Assembly (NCBI GenBank): GCA_030248195.1
Contig: JASAND010016332.1
Location: 62,001 to 126,000 of the forward strand
Length of the DNA: 64,000 bases
Direction: 5' to 3'
DNA from: Trissonchulus latispiculum
Lineage: Eukaryota; Nematoda; Enoplea; Enoplida; Ironidae
Shown: piece after piece, positions 11,640-23,375 of the stretch
Layout of the letters: every line of letters starts with the position of its first letter
How positions within the stretch are numbered: the first letter of the stretch is position 1
Made by a program: the position numbers and the translations under genes
Notes under the pieces: model-generated
The model's input: the letters and a program-made list of their open reading frames with translations, nothing else
Told to the model about the DNA's origin: nothing
Databases searched by the model: none

Positions 11640-12290
11640 CCATCTAGAGTCATATCCTGAACCGTTGTTTCGTTCTGTTCATTTACCTCCGACTTTTAAA
11701 TTTTGATCAAGGCTCTAAGCATATGCGTAAAAAGTTCTACTGTTATAAAGCTGAATATTAATACACTATGACGTTTTCATCTAATGAGAAATGAAAGTTG
11801 ATCGGTAGAGATTGAGCATCAGCTGCATGATCATCTGGTTTAACCAGGAGCCCCTTCTGGGAATTGCTCCCTACAACTTCGGTCGTGTCGGTCAGCAAAA
11901 TTTGCTCATGTTTTTGCAAAAACTACATTTTGTATGTTAATAGCCTACGGGATGGCAACTGGCAGATGACCATTCCTCCGATATTTGGCGTCAGCGAGAC
12001 GTTGAAACCGACACCTGTAGCTTGATTTTACGGTTTGTATAGCTTAAAGTAGAAATGCATTATTTGATTTCTGCACAAATAACAAAATAAGAAAGTTGAC
12101 TATATCTCATGATAGAGAAAAGCTAAAAAGTTGCTACAAAATGTGAGCATGTGGAGCACAAAAGGAATTTTCAAGTGCATGTAGTTACGACCGTGCAACT
12201 GCTGCCAAATTGTCAAAATTGGCAAAAACTGCACTGAGCGCAAATGTTGAAGTTTTGAAAGTAGATTGCGTGGAGGGTGTCAGAACGCTA
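11640..12290. other. No gene seen
   Basis: AT-rich sequence with no reading frame or repeat that I can support. Confidence 0.35.
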
Positions 12291-12297
12291 AGTGTTT

Positions 12298-12558
12298 TTA
12301 GACAATTTTATCAAACTTCATCGGGATTTGAACCAACCAGCCAAACGTGCCAAGAAAGCGTTCTTCAGAATTTTCTTTTGTGTCGCGGTTAGATAACTTA
12401 GTAACAGAGATTCTATCATCTAGCGACATACCTAAATAAAAGCTACAATTACCACCGTGAAAATGGTTTACGCAACCATTGTACTCGTAAACCACGTCTC
12501 TACTATCCAAGTCACCGTCCCAAAAAGGGAAGTAAAACCCGTCCACAAAAACTGTCAT
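12298..12558 (-). CDS. Unrecognised coding segment, minus strand
   Basis: An ATG-initiated frame of 86 codons with gene-like composition: aromatic and acidic residues (FYFPFWDGD), then GCVNHFHGGNC, which resembles an extracellular Cys-containing fold. A GTATGT donor-like site follows the codons NCSFYLG, so the true exon may end there, leaving only the first half coding. I do not recognise the family. Confidence 0.25.
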   Translation of the reverse strand: MTVFVDGFYFPFWDGDLDSRDVVYEYNGCVNHFHGGNCSFYLGMSLDDRISVTKLSNRDTKENSEERFLGTFGWLVQIPMKFDKIV

Positions 12559-13442
12559 GTTAGCCCGACCTGGGAACAGTTAGCCGTAAACGCTGTTCTC
12601 CCTTATTTAAGGCAGTTTTTTAACTGTTTACCGGTCATAAAGGATATATAACTCAAGTATTGCATTGCGCCTGAAGGTTAATGACGTAGCAAAGGCTTGA
12701 AGTTTTGGTCTTAAAGCCGAACTACATTATTACCTGCCGTGTGGCCCCTCACAACCCTCGACGCTGGAGCCACAACTGCGATTCTTTCTGAAGCATTTGA
12801 CACGACTGAAAGGCTACCAAATTCAACTCGTGGTCATTCAAAAAAGAACAGGGTAAGCTTTCAATCTGTGCAAGATAAACAAACATAAACATATAAAAAA
12901 CAAAGATTCGGTGTGGTAGCAGTCCTCATTTCTATGTTCCTTTCCATCCTCCAAACATTTTTAACTCAAGCATGGCTACGTTCCTAAACTCAACATAATA
13001 GCCACCTCTGATTCGACTACACAAACGGCGTTAGATCGTTCAGAAGACTGAAATGCCCTAGTCTAAACTTGCTAGGACGTTGTTGACTCCTTCAGTCAGA
13101 GCTCTTGAGCTGTACTACGAACCTCTCGACGAATGTGTTACATCTATTTACGAAACTGTGGTTTATTATACCAATTAAAAGTTAAACTAATTTTGAACAT
13201 TAACTATGAAAATCTAATAATAAATATTTACGTATAGCTTAAGTTTGGTTTTCTTACTTCTGATAGCCGAAGAAACCTTTTTTGGCTCCTTTCTTCTTTT
13301 CATTCGACTCAGGTAATGTTTCATCGAGTAAACTGAAGTCAATCAGTTGCGTGTCAGTGTCCGGTTATTCATTTTCCTCTGCGTCGGATTCGATCATCAC
13401 CTGTTTTCGTGCAGTAGACGAGACCCTGGGGTAGTTTCAACT

Positions 13443-13637
13443 TTATCGTGAGAAGTATTGCTCACATCCCCCATAGCCTTTTGTTCGGATTCCTCCATCT
13501 TTTGGAGAATCTGGGGAGAATATACTGTTAAACCTGCGAATCTGGCTCTTGAACATATCCGTGTAATTACGCCGAACGGGCTCGGGATCTGATATATCGG
13601 GGTATTTAGCGCTAATAGCGGACTGTCGCAATCTCAA
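13443..13637 (-). CDS. Unrecognised basic coding segment, minus strand
   Basis: A 64-codon frame with a Pro/Arg-rich stretch (YPDISDPEPVRRNY) and FKSQIRRF. The style is that of a DNA-binding or transposon-encoded segment, but no family is recognised. It is open without obvious splice signals. Confidence 0.2.
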   Translation of the reverse strand: MRLRQSAISAKYPDISDPEPVRRNYTDMFKSQIRRFNSIFSPDSPKDGGIRTKGYGGCEQYFSR

Positions 13638-13861
13638 TAGAGAATAGCCTGGAGCCCCTACGATTCCGTCGATTTCTGCATAAAATCTAGATCCCCAACT
13701 GGAACCGTTGAATCGAGTCGGTAATTAGGCGGTATTAGTTCCATTTCAAGTAGTTTAGCGTACTGTTGGTATTATGGAGGCTAAACGTAAAACCTAATAG
13801 TCGTCAACGGTTTCTTTAGCTTAACCTTCCACTACTATTGCTGACCTCGATTTTAATACTT

Positions 13862-14469
13862 TCAATGATCATAATTCGAGCATTCCTTGGCATACATGGA
13901 AAAAACGACAAAATATGGATAACTCAACTGCCAATGAATGATCAACGCACCCCCTGCTGAATTAACTGAGCATGAGCTTATATCGTTGCAAACCCGTAAC
14001 ACAAACTTGTCAGCTGAGTATTTGCCTGTATATCAAGCTACCACTGTAGCTTTGTGATCTATCACGTTTCATTGCTTTGTTTGTGCATTGTGTCTTATTT
14101 GGGGCCTATGGTAAACCGCTGTATGAAATCTTGGTACCAGTCCTGCTATTAATAATCTGAACTCAAGAGTGTTTGTGCGTTATCTAACGAAATCCCAGTA
14201 CTTTATTATTTTACGCTTAGTGTTAATGGTTATTAAAACTATTTGGATTGTTATATCATGCTCATATATTTTTCCTTTATATGCGTTCATATGTTCCTGC
14301 GTATCTCTAACAGTATACTTTAAGTTTGTGTTACGGGTTTGCAACGATATAAGCTCTAGCTCAGTTAATTCAGCAGGGGGTGCGTTGATCATTCATTGGC
14401 AGTTGAGTTATCCATATTTTGTCGTTTTTTTTCCATGAATGCCAAGGAATGCTCGAATTATGATCATTG
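13862..14469. mobile_element. Fold-back element with 150-bp arms
   Basis: Arms at about 13862-14012 and 14320-14469 are near-perfect reverse complements. Landmarks are TCAATGATCATAATTCGAGC at the outer edge and CCCGTAACACAAACTTG at the inner edge. The spacer is about 310 bp. No clear TSD is seen. The mirror-image frames in the two arms are a consequence of the palindrome. Confidence 0.65.
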
Positions 14470-14662
14470 AGCAGCAGTTTTCAGGTCTTTACGGTCTCCA
14501 GAATTTACGTTCATCTCATATAATTTAATAATCTGGTTCGTTATATCCGAAAATCTACAATTTTGGTATGGTTAATATAATCCCAGTTTATGTTACCCAG
14601 TCCCCACCTAGCTAATGTTAATTTCAGCGTCTGCTTTCGCTAAATTTCAGTTATTGTTTCAG

Positions 14663-14914
14663 GAAGTTCCTACAAAAATAGTCAACAGGCCATCTTCGAT
14701 GTTTCGTGTCAAAAGCCTTAAACCTTTTCCGTCGTTTATCCAAACAGAGTTGAAACCGCCATCAACTGTTTCTATACCACTTTTACCACCAAAAGCAGCA
14801 ACGTTAGTTTCAATTTCGGTATCGGAACAGCGGTTTCATGAAAGAATTTTTATTAGTCATATCCTCATTTTAAACGCTAATTTACTAATTTTCGAAGGGA
14901 GGGCAAAACCTTAG
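14663..14914 (+). CDS. Pro/Ser-rich terminal exon candidate
   Basis: A polypyrimidine tract ending in TTGTTTCAG precedes an 83-codon open frame that ends in TAG. The residues are Pro/Ser/Thr/Val-rich (PPSTVSIPLLPPKAATLVS) and then become hydrophobic. The composition suits a linker or stalk of an extracellular protein. No upstream exon could be matched. Confidence 0.25.
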   Translation, partial: EVPTKIVNRPSSMFRVKSLKPFPSFIQTELKPPSTVSIPLLPPKAATLVSISVSEQRFHERIFISHILILNANLLIFEGRAKP

Positions 14915-15142
14915 AAGTTATGCACATAGCTCCGGGTATTGTTATTACAACTTTTAGAGAATCTAAGATCTACCCCAATTCAATTCATTTAATGCGAATA
15001 ATCTAAAAATCTATATATTTCAAGCTCAACCAGCTGGGTCATTGGTATGCTTTAAATCAACCTAGAGTGCGCAATGCACTAATGTGCGTTAAAAGGTTGT
15101 ACACATTGGATTCGTATTCGGTCTTTCGCTCATTCTACTGAA

Positions 15143-15260
15143 GTATCTGTGGCTCAGTTGGTTAGAGCGTCTGCGCGTTAAGCAGAAGACGCGGGTTCGA
15201 GCCCTGCCAGGCGCCCGAATTTTTCGGGTGACTGGTGGTGTACAACTTTCATTTCTTTAA
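15143..15260 (+). mobile_element. tRNA-derived SINE with Asn(GTT)-like head
   Basis: The A box TGGCTCAGTTGG and the B box GGTTCGAGCCC are at tRNA spacing. The anticodon stem TCTGC/GCAGA encloses the loop GCGTTAA (anticodon GTT at 15177-15179). The acceptor arm pairs poorly (GTATCTG against CAGGCGC), arguing against a working tRNA. The tail CCCGAATTTTTCG, TGGTGGTGT and CAACTTTCATT is shared with the SINE at 7198. Confidence 0.6.
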
Positions 15261-15264
15261 AGCT

Positions 15265-18200
15265 ACCTAAAACTACACAAAAAATAAAGGTTTGAAAAGC
15301 TAAAGTGCTGACTTAAACTGACTCAATAATCCAATTCCAAGTGCTGAAGTGTTAAAGCACTTATCGCGATTACCTTCTGTCTTGTCTCATGAAATTAAGA
15401 ATGCCTTTGTTTTGAAAATTTTCGGCCATTGTTATAAATGGATAATGACAGAAACTATAACATACTGTTATTGATAGGGTTTTTATGGATGGATTATTTA
15501 TACATCAGCTTACAGTTTTATCCTGGTCAGATGCTCTGTATTAACTTCTACAGCTTTTTGGTGCCAGTTCGTGCTCCATCTCTACAGTAACTCCAATATA
15601 AGTTAAGATATAATATAAACATTGGGGGGGCCTAAGCATATACTATTATTTAATGATTACAATATTCGTCTGAAAATAAACAAGATTGAACTAACAGATT
15701 TCAAAATCACACATCTGTACAATTAAATTTGCAACTAAAGTTTTTTATTGCTCTAACTGTAAATATGCTAAACCATGGTTTAAGGCATAAGCTACCAGGT
15801 AGGTAGGCACAATGACAGGTATGGTTAAGGTTGGTTCAATTAACAAGAATACTGCTCCCCATCAAATTGGCTAAATTTTTTAGATTTGATTTTAGAAGCA
15901 AAGATTTAATCACACTTTACCTTTACCTTTACCGCTTTGCTGCGTTTTACCTTTATTTGCTAGTTATAATCGTGATAAGCTTGTGAATGAAAATCATATG
16001 AATAGGAACACAAATTTCAAAAATCTCAGTTGTTGTCTCAGCCATAGTTGTCAAATATGGAGTATCAATCGGTTGCTCAGTCCTTAAGCTAAGATTCAGG
16101 TAAATAGTGTTCATTGTTAAGGATATGCTAGTAGAATGATCCAAGATGCTTCCCCAGCTGCGTCCATTTCTGCCAGTTGTTGATCAGAATAATCAAGTAG
16201 CCTAAATCTGATTTGCTTTATCACTCCACTCTCACAAACCAGATTGGTTTGTTGTAATGAGGAAGTGAATGGGGGAAATATCCAATCAATTGCATTCAAT
16301 GAACCAAATGTCACCATGAAGCTAATGGCACTGGACGGATGCCTCTAACCTATTGATTCCGGACAGTCGACAGGTCTCAATCATCCAAAACCTCACTTGT
16401 GCATAGTAACAAATAAACTTACTAAAATGGAGTGTCTCTCAAATTGGGAATGCCTTTCCAGTTTCGGGAAGTCCTCCGAAACAATATTTCCTATTCTGGG
16501 CAGTGTCAGGATTTGTAGCAACGTGACGTGAATCGCTACTTTACTCACAACCGCAGGCCTCTTTATTAACTGGAATGAAACCAACACTGACTGACAATAG
16601 CGGGATGTTTGTACTTGGAAACGACTTCTCGCTGAAGAGGATTCCCAACTACTACAATTCAACGACTTTGATCCTACCAATAGTCAATGATCAAAAACGA
16701 TTTGTTGGTTACGTTGATGTCCTATAAGTTTTAAATAAAGACTTTTTGTTCTTTTTCTTTTTTCAAAAAAAAATTTTTCTTGTTGCTGGTAAATTTTCGG
16801 ACGAAAACGTCACAACTTTACTATCCTATAACTACGTCCTCACTTGCCGCAAATTCATCATGAGCCTTCTCAGGGAAAAGTCCCCTGCCCGGGTAACGGA
16901 TTAAAAAACTGTTTTTGTGAAGAGTCCAAACAGCGGAATCTTTTTGTGCAATGCTGTGTTGTATATATAACCGCAATGCTTAAGATTGTTGGTTGCAAAC
17001 TAGGAAAGAATTGTTATATATGATTGCATGCGTAATCTTGTGTTACTAAATCATTTAATTAGCACGCAGTTTGATCAATTAATCTGATAGGACTAATTTT
17101 GTTGTGAATTTATGAGTGCAGACTCCCAACACCATAAGCTTTTTTTGGTACATTATGCCAAGGGACAGTCTTTAAATTCGTCAATGCCACAAAGTTCCCC
17201 TGTTATTTATATTAGCGGAACAAGTAAAATATTTATTAAAGTCAAACAAATTAGACTATTCATTATCTCTTCCAGCTTCGTCTTAACAGGGCGGAAGCTG
17301 TTGTAAATTTATAACTCAGCAATTCATTGTCACTTGTCATTTAACGGGTCATAAACGAAGTGTTAGCAATAACTATTTTGGAATAGGTAAAGGAGGGAGT
17401 AAATAAAGTAAATTCGATAACCAACCACCAAATACGAGCAAATGATTGATGTTGTTTTTCTCAATGCATACTCAATGCTCAATGTACTACTAATGAACTC
17501 TTAGGTAGAAAGTTTCGCAAATAATAATTGTGGGGATTGCAACTTCATAGTTTTTGTTAACATTTATTCCTTCTAACATGAAGTTTTAAATGAATTTTAG
17601 TCCGAAAATCCACGAGAGGGAAACAAGGTCGAAAAAATTCGCAAGTTTTGCTTATTTCGGGGTAGATCCTTTAATAGTTTTAACTTTTACGTTTAAGTTA
17701 ATTAGTTTTCATAGTGATCCCTCGTAGAAAAGACCGCCAGAATGGGACCCCCGTGCAAATGCATGAATTTGGTACTGATTCGTAATAGCTGATCTTACTA
17801 AGGTACTGATTTTTGAAAGGTGACCTACTGAAACTATATTTCAAATTCTTGATTTTTAGTAGTGATTACAATCTATTTTGTATCGTACAGTGAAAAATGA
17901 AATTCAATTGGTTTTGGAGTTTGCAAATATATATGTAAATAGATATACTAAGGTATTAGATTGCCAGGTATGATGGGAAAGCCAACATTGTTCACAAATG
18001 GCCTGAACGATATAGTGTCAATCTGGTGTCAATTTATGTTTGCATCATATAAGTTTTTGGAATCCCTGAATAATGCCTGCATCCTCAGCGCGCCCGACCC
18101 GAGGATTGGCGTCAGCCGATAATTCAACCTGTTTTGAATACAGTTTCAGGTTGGATCTAGAGATCATTCGGTATCCTGCCCATTGTGCCTCGCCGATTTT

Positions 18201-18280
18201 CCAGGGCGAATGTGTGGGTATTGACAATAAAATGTATTAATGATTGGAGAAGATTCGTGCATTGTTATTGGTAGCCGTTG
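15265..18280. other. No supportable gene
   Basis: Several open frames of 60-95 codons occur (for example minus 16117-16317 and 16393-16680), but none has a recognisable motif or consistent splice context. A short CTTTACCTTTACC simple repeat lies near 15915-15955. Confidence 0.3.
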
Positions 18281-18289
18281 TTTGAGTAG

Positions 18290-18665
18290 CATTTGCAGTA
18301 TATTACTTGCAATTTGTGATAATTAGGTGCAATTTCTAATAATTAGGAGATTTTTTGATAATTAGGTCAATTTTTGATAATTAGCTTCAGTTTCTGTCGA
18401 CTAAATACAATTTCCTGATAATTAGCTTCAATTTCGGATAATTAGGTGCAAATTGCCATAATTAGGTGAATTTTGATAATTAGACACAATTCTTGTAATT
18501 AGGTCTATTTTCGATAACTAGCTTCAATTTCTGATAATCATGTGCAATTTTATGTAATTTATGTCTACTGCTGATAATCAGGTACAATTTCTGTAGTTAG
18601 GCACAATTTCTGTAATTAGGTCTATTGCTGGTAATTAGTCACAATATCAGCATAATCCAGCATGC
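18290..18665. repeat. Minisatellite, unit about 20-22 bp
   Basis: At least fifteen degenerate tandem units built on TGATAATTAGGTGCAATTTC. Units vary in the last bases (GGTGCAA, GCTTCAA, GGTCTA). The array is non-coding. Confidence 0.75.
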
Positions 18666-18849
18666 CTCATTTTATTAAATATTTCATTGCTTTAGTATGA
18701 ATAATTCAGCAAATTTAAATTTTAGTAATAAAATCTAGTCTTCAGAGCATTGCGTGACCAACTTTTGACCCACCTCTGATCTGCGGGCCACACGTGTTGA
18801 CCCACACCCCACCCGACCAGCGGGTACCCGTTACCCACTTCAAGCTATT

Positions 18850-19075
18850 GTAGAGTTAAATTTAACTCTGCAGCCTTTTTAACATTAATTTTTCAAAGTT
18901 TACTTTCCATTCACGAAAATGTAGAGTTAAAAGAGTTAATTTTTAATTCTTTTCGCGAATGACCGAAGGTTAAAAGCTTTAACAGTATTTAACTCGGCTT
19001 AAGCTTAAGTTAAGCTCATTCAGGAAAAGCATCGAATTAATTTTAACTCGTTTAACCTATTCGCGAACGGGTCCT
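18850..19075. repeat. GAGTTAAA palindromic repeat with Harbinger-like end
   Basis: Multiple direct and inverted copies of GAGTTAAA/TTTAACTC occur. The right edge reads TTCGCGAACGGGTCC followed by TAA. The architecture resembles the GGATTAAA repeat at 3180-3518 (GGGCC-type terminus beside TTA/TAA), but the core sequence differs. Confidence 0.45.
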
Positions 19076-19499
19076 AAGATCACTTGCCGAAACAACACTG
19101 CTTAAATTGGTTTTGAACACATTAGTTGTCTTGTTAATAACATCTACGCCACGAAGCATACTTTTGACTAGTAAATTAGAAATAGACAAACTTTTTAATA
19201 TTCAGAAACATATTGAAAATCACGTATTTCGCTGGAATCTTTCCCAATTCCTAGTCACAATATCTCGTTGATAAGCTGGAAGGAAAAGCTAGGAAATATT
19301 TCTGCCATCCCTTTCACGGGACGCATACAGTCAGCTGACTTGATAACACCCTTGGTTAAGCAAGAACTTCGATATGTTGTAGAAAAATCAGAAAACTTTC
19401 CCACAGTAAAAAACACTCCAATACATATATTTGCAAAAACAGAAGTTTCTAACCCCCATCTCAAGCTCACCCAGAATAACTTAATGAATTGAAGTCCGA

Positions 19500-20805
19500 T
19501 CTACCTTGCATTCAACTTCCTGTCTTTTGTGTTATTATTAACCAAATCCATGCAACTTCCTACGGAAAGCTTTTGTTTATATAGCTTACCTGTAATGTGC
19601 CAGTTGTGCATTGATGCTTTATAAACGGTGTCATTTCTCCATAAGAGTTGGCCACTTCCATTGAAGTTTAACATAAACAATGTGTAAGGTTAAGTGGGAG
19701 AGTGATTGCAAAGCAAGCACATGTATTAGTCAATTCGATCTTGTAATAAATACATCGACCTATTTTATAAACGAACGCTTAAAAATTACCTGTACTGCTC
19801 AGTACCGCGACTTAGCTAATATACCAAAGCCAGCACGGAGGTGTCAACTTTGATAATCTGAGAAATATCTCAGTGAGGTGTGCGTAGAGCTTATCACCCT
19901 TCTAGTCATACAAGAATTGCGACAGCGCTGTCTGGTATCATGCTAAACTTCGCGTTTTCATTACAAAACAAGATCCACGGCATACACAACGAGAAACTCT
20001 TAGTGCCATTTGAAGAAAATGACAACTAAAGCCGGCTCGGGACGTTGGAAAAAGTATTTTGCATATCAGCTGTCTTCGTATAAAAACTCTTACCTACACA
20101 TTGCTTTTCCTGCTGCGCCTCAGGTCTCTTATGTTTGCTCAGTCTGAGCTCTCGCACGCTCATTGCTTGATAAGAATGCATTTCACCATAAATCCGTGTA
20201 CTCAGTGGTTTAACATAGGGCCAGCATAATTTGTGTGTGAATTCCAGTCTTTTCTTCTGCTTCAACGTGAATATATACGTGTATGTACTTACGTCGAATT
20301 GGAAATTTCAAAACAGGAAATATAGATTCTTCCTTTTAATTGATGACTCACCATATTTGACTAACATTAACAGCTCCGCAAAGATTTTTCGAATGTATGA
20401 AACAAAATAAAGAATATGTTGAAATTTATTAGCAGAGTAAGGTAAATTCATTAAGCAACACTAACAACTTTTACTCAATGTTTTGCAGGTAAATTTTCTA
20501 AAGTTACAAGAACTCCGTCATAAAATAATTGGCTGATTGTAAATGTTGTCCAAGGAAAACCTAAACCTTTTGCACTAAATATTTTCTTGTTGAAGAAGAA
20601 ATTTGCATTATGAACATAAGCAAAGTTCATTGAAAATTCTTTCAGAGTTTATTGAGGGTACAGTATTCAAATAAAATACTTTGTCAAGTTTGGACGGCTT
20701 TTGCTAAATCTCAGTTTCCTCAACTTAAAAATAATTCTGCTTCGCAGCAGGCCTAAAAGTTATGAAAATGTTCCTCTGACAACATGTAATTTTTTGCAGA
20801 CAATA
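19500..20805. other. No supportable gene
   Basis: Low-complexity AT-rich DNA with short open frames only. A 74-codon frame at 19268-19492 just upstream follows a TTCCTAG acceptor-like site, but I do not recognise its product. Confidence 0.3.
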
Positions 20806-20809
20806 TTGC

Positions 20810-20903
20810 TTGTAACGAATATGCTTTGAAAGCTGGCTGGGTTACACATAAACCAGGTTGTTGCCACACAGGAAACGTTTGTGGAAAATCACAATGTTGC
20901 TAA
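20810..20903 (+). CDS. Cys-rich terminal exon candidate
   Basis: An acceptor site (TTTTTTGCAG) is followed by about 31 codons ending in TAA. Seven Cys are present, with the pattern C, then CC, C, C and CC near the end (PGCCHTGNVCGKSQCC). This is typical of a small secreted or extracellular module. The first two bases complete a codon from an upstream exon that I could not place. Confidence 0.35.
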
Positions 20904-21146
20904 CTTTGCTTCCCACATGCGATGACGCATTAATCTGCAGAGATCGTGGAATATGGATTTTATCAAGAGGAAATTGGTCACATCAATGTACTCTTTTCTC
21001 TCCTTATAAAACGATTTTGTGGCATCGGCCTCTCCTATATAAACTTGCGTCTTTAAAGATGGAAAATCCTTCATCCAATTATCCTTGAACAAAGCTTCTC
21101 CAAATGGCTCCAAGGTCTTGATTAAGGCGAGCTTCCCCCATAGCAT
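20889..21146 (-). CDS. Hypothetical 85-codon protein, minus strand
   Basis: ATG-initiated frame with balanced, gene-like composition and no low-complexity runs. Visible stretches are FGEALFKDNWMKDF and ADATKSFYKERKEYIDV, then a basic amphipathic C-terminus. An acceptor-like TATTACAG lies about 35 bp upstream on the same strand. The 3' end overlaps the plus-strand Cys-rich exon, so at most one of the two is likely real in full. Family not recognised. Confidence 0.25.
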   Translation of the reverse strand: MLWGKLALIKTLEPFGEALFKDNWMKDFPSLKTQVYIGEADATKSFYKERKEYIDVTNFLLIKSIFHDLCRLMRHRMWEAKLATL

Positions 21147-21306
21147 ACTTTAAGCGGTCTTATAATTTTAACATCTGTAATATATACAAAATCATAGTAA
21201 TACACCTGGTTGCTGTGTTCAATCTCACAACTCAGCTCAATAGATTTGTATTTCAAGGGTCATATAACTGCAATCGCTAATTCACTGGTCACATCTCACA
21301 TATTGG

Positions 21307-21540
21307 ATGTCATCGTACAATGTCGAAATTGCTAAGTTTCTCCCGGCCAACCAAGCGGAACTTTTAAATTCTGATACATGGTTCGCATATTTTGCTTTGG
21401 AAATGCTTGAAAACCAAAACTGGAAGATATCGACATTGACAGGAATTGGAAAAACTGTTAAAATCTTGTCAGCAGAGCTCAAAATTGGCCAGGGTTACAA
21501 CTGCGAGTGGAAGCCATTTCCACGATGCGTTGAGTCGTAA
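21307..21540 (+). CDS. Possible TFIIS-N-like segment
   Basis: ATG-initiated 77-codon frame. The central part, with a helix-like LEMLENQNW followed by LTGIGKTVKILS, resembles the TFIIS N-terminal (LW) domain, in which a TGIGKTV core links two helices of proteins bound to elongating RNA polymerase II. The C-terminal third (GQGYNCEWKPFPRCVES) does not follow that fold. No neighbouring exon completes the domain. The resemblance rests on about ten residues and may be chance. Confidence 0.3.
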   Translation: MSSYNVEIAKFLPANQAELLNSDTWFAYFALEMLENQNWKISTLTGIGKTVKILSAELKIGQGYNCEWKPFPRCVES

Positions 21541-22635
21541 TCGATTTCAAAGTTTCCATCGACTCTAATTTAATGTTGTCCTGGAACAAACATGTCTACC
21601 AAGTTTACATCGGAGACAACTGAAAATTAGGCCTAACGTATTTCAATTAAAAATCAACGACTTATTGAAAGGATGAATATGTATGTAAAATGAATACCCA
21701 TAAGGAATTGTGTAGTCTTATACTACTCTACAATTTCGTAAGTCCCTCGGTTTTTCTCCTCAAATTACATACGTATAGCTACGATTTTTTATCTATATGC
21801 CATTTAAGCCTATACGAACTAGGAAAGAATACTGTTGGCTTTCAAAATTTTTGCCAAAACTGTACGATTTGACGAACCTGTGCCTGCCTTACTGAACAAA
21901 GAAAAAGACTATTGATATCATTCTAATTAGAAATAAACCATGGATCATGTTTAATATAATGATCTGGAGAAAAACTTGCTAAGCAGCACGTGTTACCAAA
22001 TCATTATCACCTTATTTGAATTTTATCAACATTATGCACGACTTTTGCGAACTATTTGTATTCCAATTTGTTAATCAGCAAATAAAAATAATAAAGGTTG
22101 CCGCTGCGATGCTGTGATGCAGCTTAGCTATAACTTTATTTACAATTAATCGCATGTTGATACTTCAATACAAATTTCCTGCTACAGCAGTTTTGTTGGT
22201 ATGACCACTGTTAGATTATCTTATCAGGGCTAGGCGAGTATGTTAGTAGAGAAGAAATTTCTTTGGTTCACTGTGATTATTTATAAAGTGACTCAAAGGA
22301 ATTTCAGTTACAACCACAATGATGCTCTCTATCGTATATAAGACAAAGCATTAATTTATCAATTTTCATAATTTACTTAAGCTCTTAAAACGCCATCGAA
22401 CTTGTTTTACACTTTACTACTGGATGGTCGTTATACCGTATCAATAATCACGGCATAATTAACTATCAAATCAAATCGAAAATTAACAAATCCTCTATGT
22501 TCTAATATGTTCTAACATTGTAGACAGTGTGAAACTGTGTGGGGTTCAAAGGGAAGAGTTGTGCCATTAAGTTAAATCAATCATGCCTAAACCAGCATAG
22601 CAGCTACCGTTTCCGAAACAATAATATATCTGCCA

Positions 22636-22941
22636 ATGCGATCCACTTCTGCGAACAAGAATGATACAAATTGCAAGTGTATTGCTACGTCTGAAATTTG
22701 CTGCTGCTGTAGCTGCAAGATAGCTGGTCTCATACTAAACAATGAATTGTTAGCAATACTTGCTGTTGCTGTTGTCGCTGTTGTTGTTACATACGTTTTG
22801 TGGGAGAGCGAATGCTAGCAAAATTTGTTGCTGCTGTAGCTGCAAGATTGCTGAACTCATACTAAACAATGAATTGTTAGCAATACTTGCTGTTGCAGCT
22901 ATCGGTGTTAATTACTTTTTGTGGGACAGCAAATGTTAGCA
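22636..22941 (+). CDS. Tandemly duplicated Cys-rich/transmembrane segment
   Basis: From the ATG at 22636 a 60-codon frame runs to TAG. It has a hydrophilic start, a cluster of Cys (ICCCCSCK), then an Ala/Val/Leu hydrophobic helix ending in YVLWESEC. The DNA from 22695 to 22820 is repeated at 22822-22941 with about 85% identity. The second unit has lost exactly six bases, stays open (ICCCCSCKIAELIL through FLWDSKC) and also ends in TAG. The pattern suits an alternative last exon of a membrane protein with palmitoylation-type Cys, but no partner exon was found. Confidence 0.4.
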
Positions 22942-23375
22942 ATAAGACCTTAAGTGGATTTTGTAAAATTACACTTTATTAATAAGTCCAAATCCTCCCC
23001 TTTATCTATACCTTTTAATTGAATGCAAGTTGGAAGAGCATTAGGTTATGAATTTTAAATTATTTAAATTATTCAAAATTAAGCAACTCAATCCTAATAA
23101 ATAAATATAATAAACATGAATGAGTTACATCTTCGAAAAGGATGGTAACGGCACACAACTTCTGCACGACTTTGTGTTAAGATACATATCTTTGAAAAAC
23201 ATTAATAATAACATAACATTGTACTACCAGATTCTGCTCCCTTAATTAGATTACATAGTTTTCAACGTGTCTTCTTCAATCTGAAATGCTAATAAACTTT
23301 TTAGTACACTTTGGACAAGTGTACATAGCTACTGATAATTCATCCAATTCCTAAAAGATTAGCTTTCTGTTTCAG

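Noticed and set aside
16117..16680. Two minus-strand frames of 66 and 95 codons
   Set aside because: No motif, no consistent splice sites, and alternative frames over the same bases look equally gene-like.
18296..18660. Possible CRISPR-like array
   Set aside because: Units are contiguous and degenerate without unique spacers; the DNA is eukaryotic, so it is a minisatellite.
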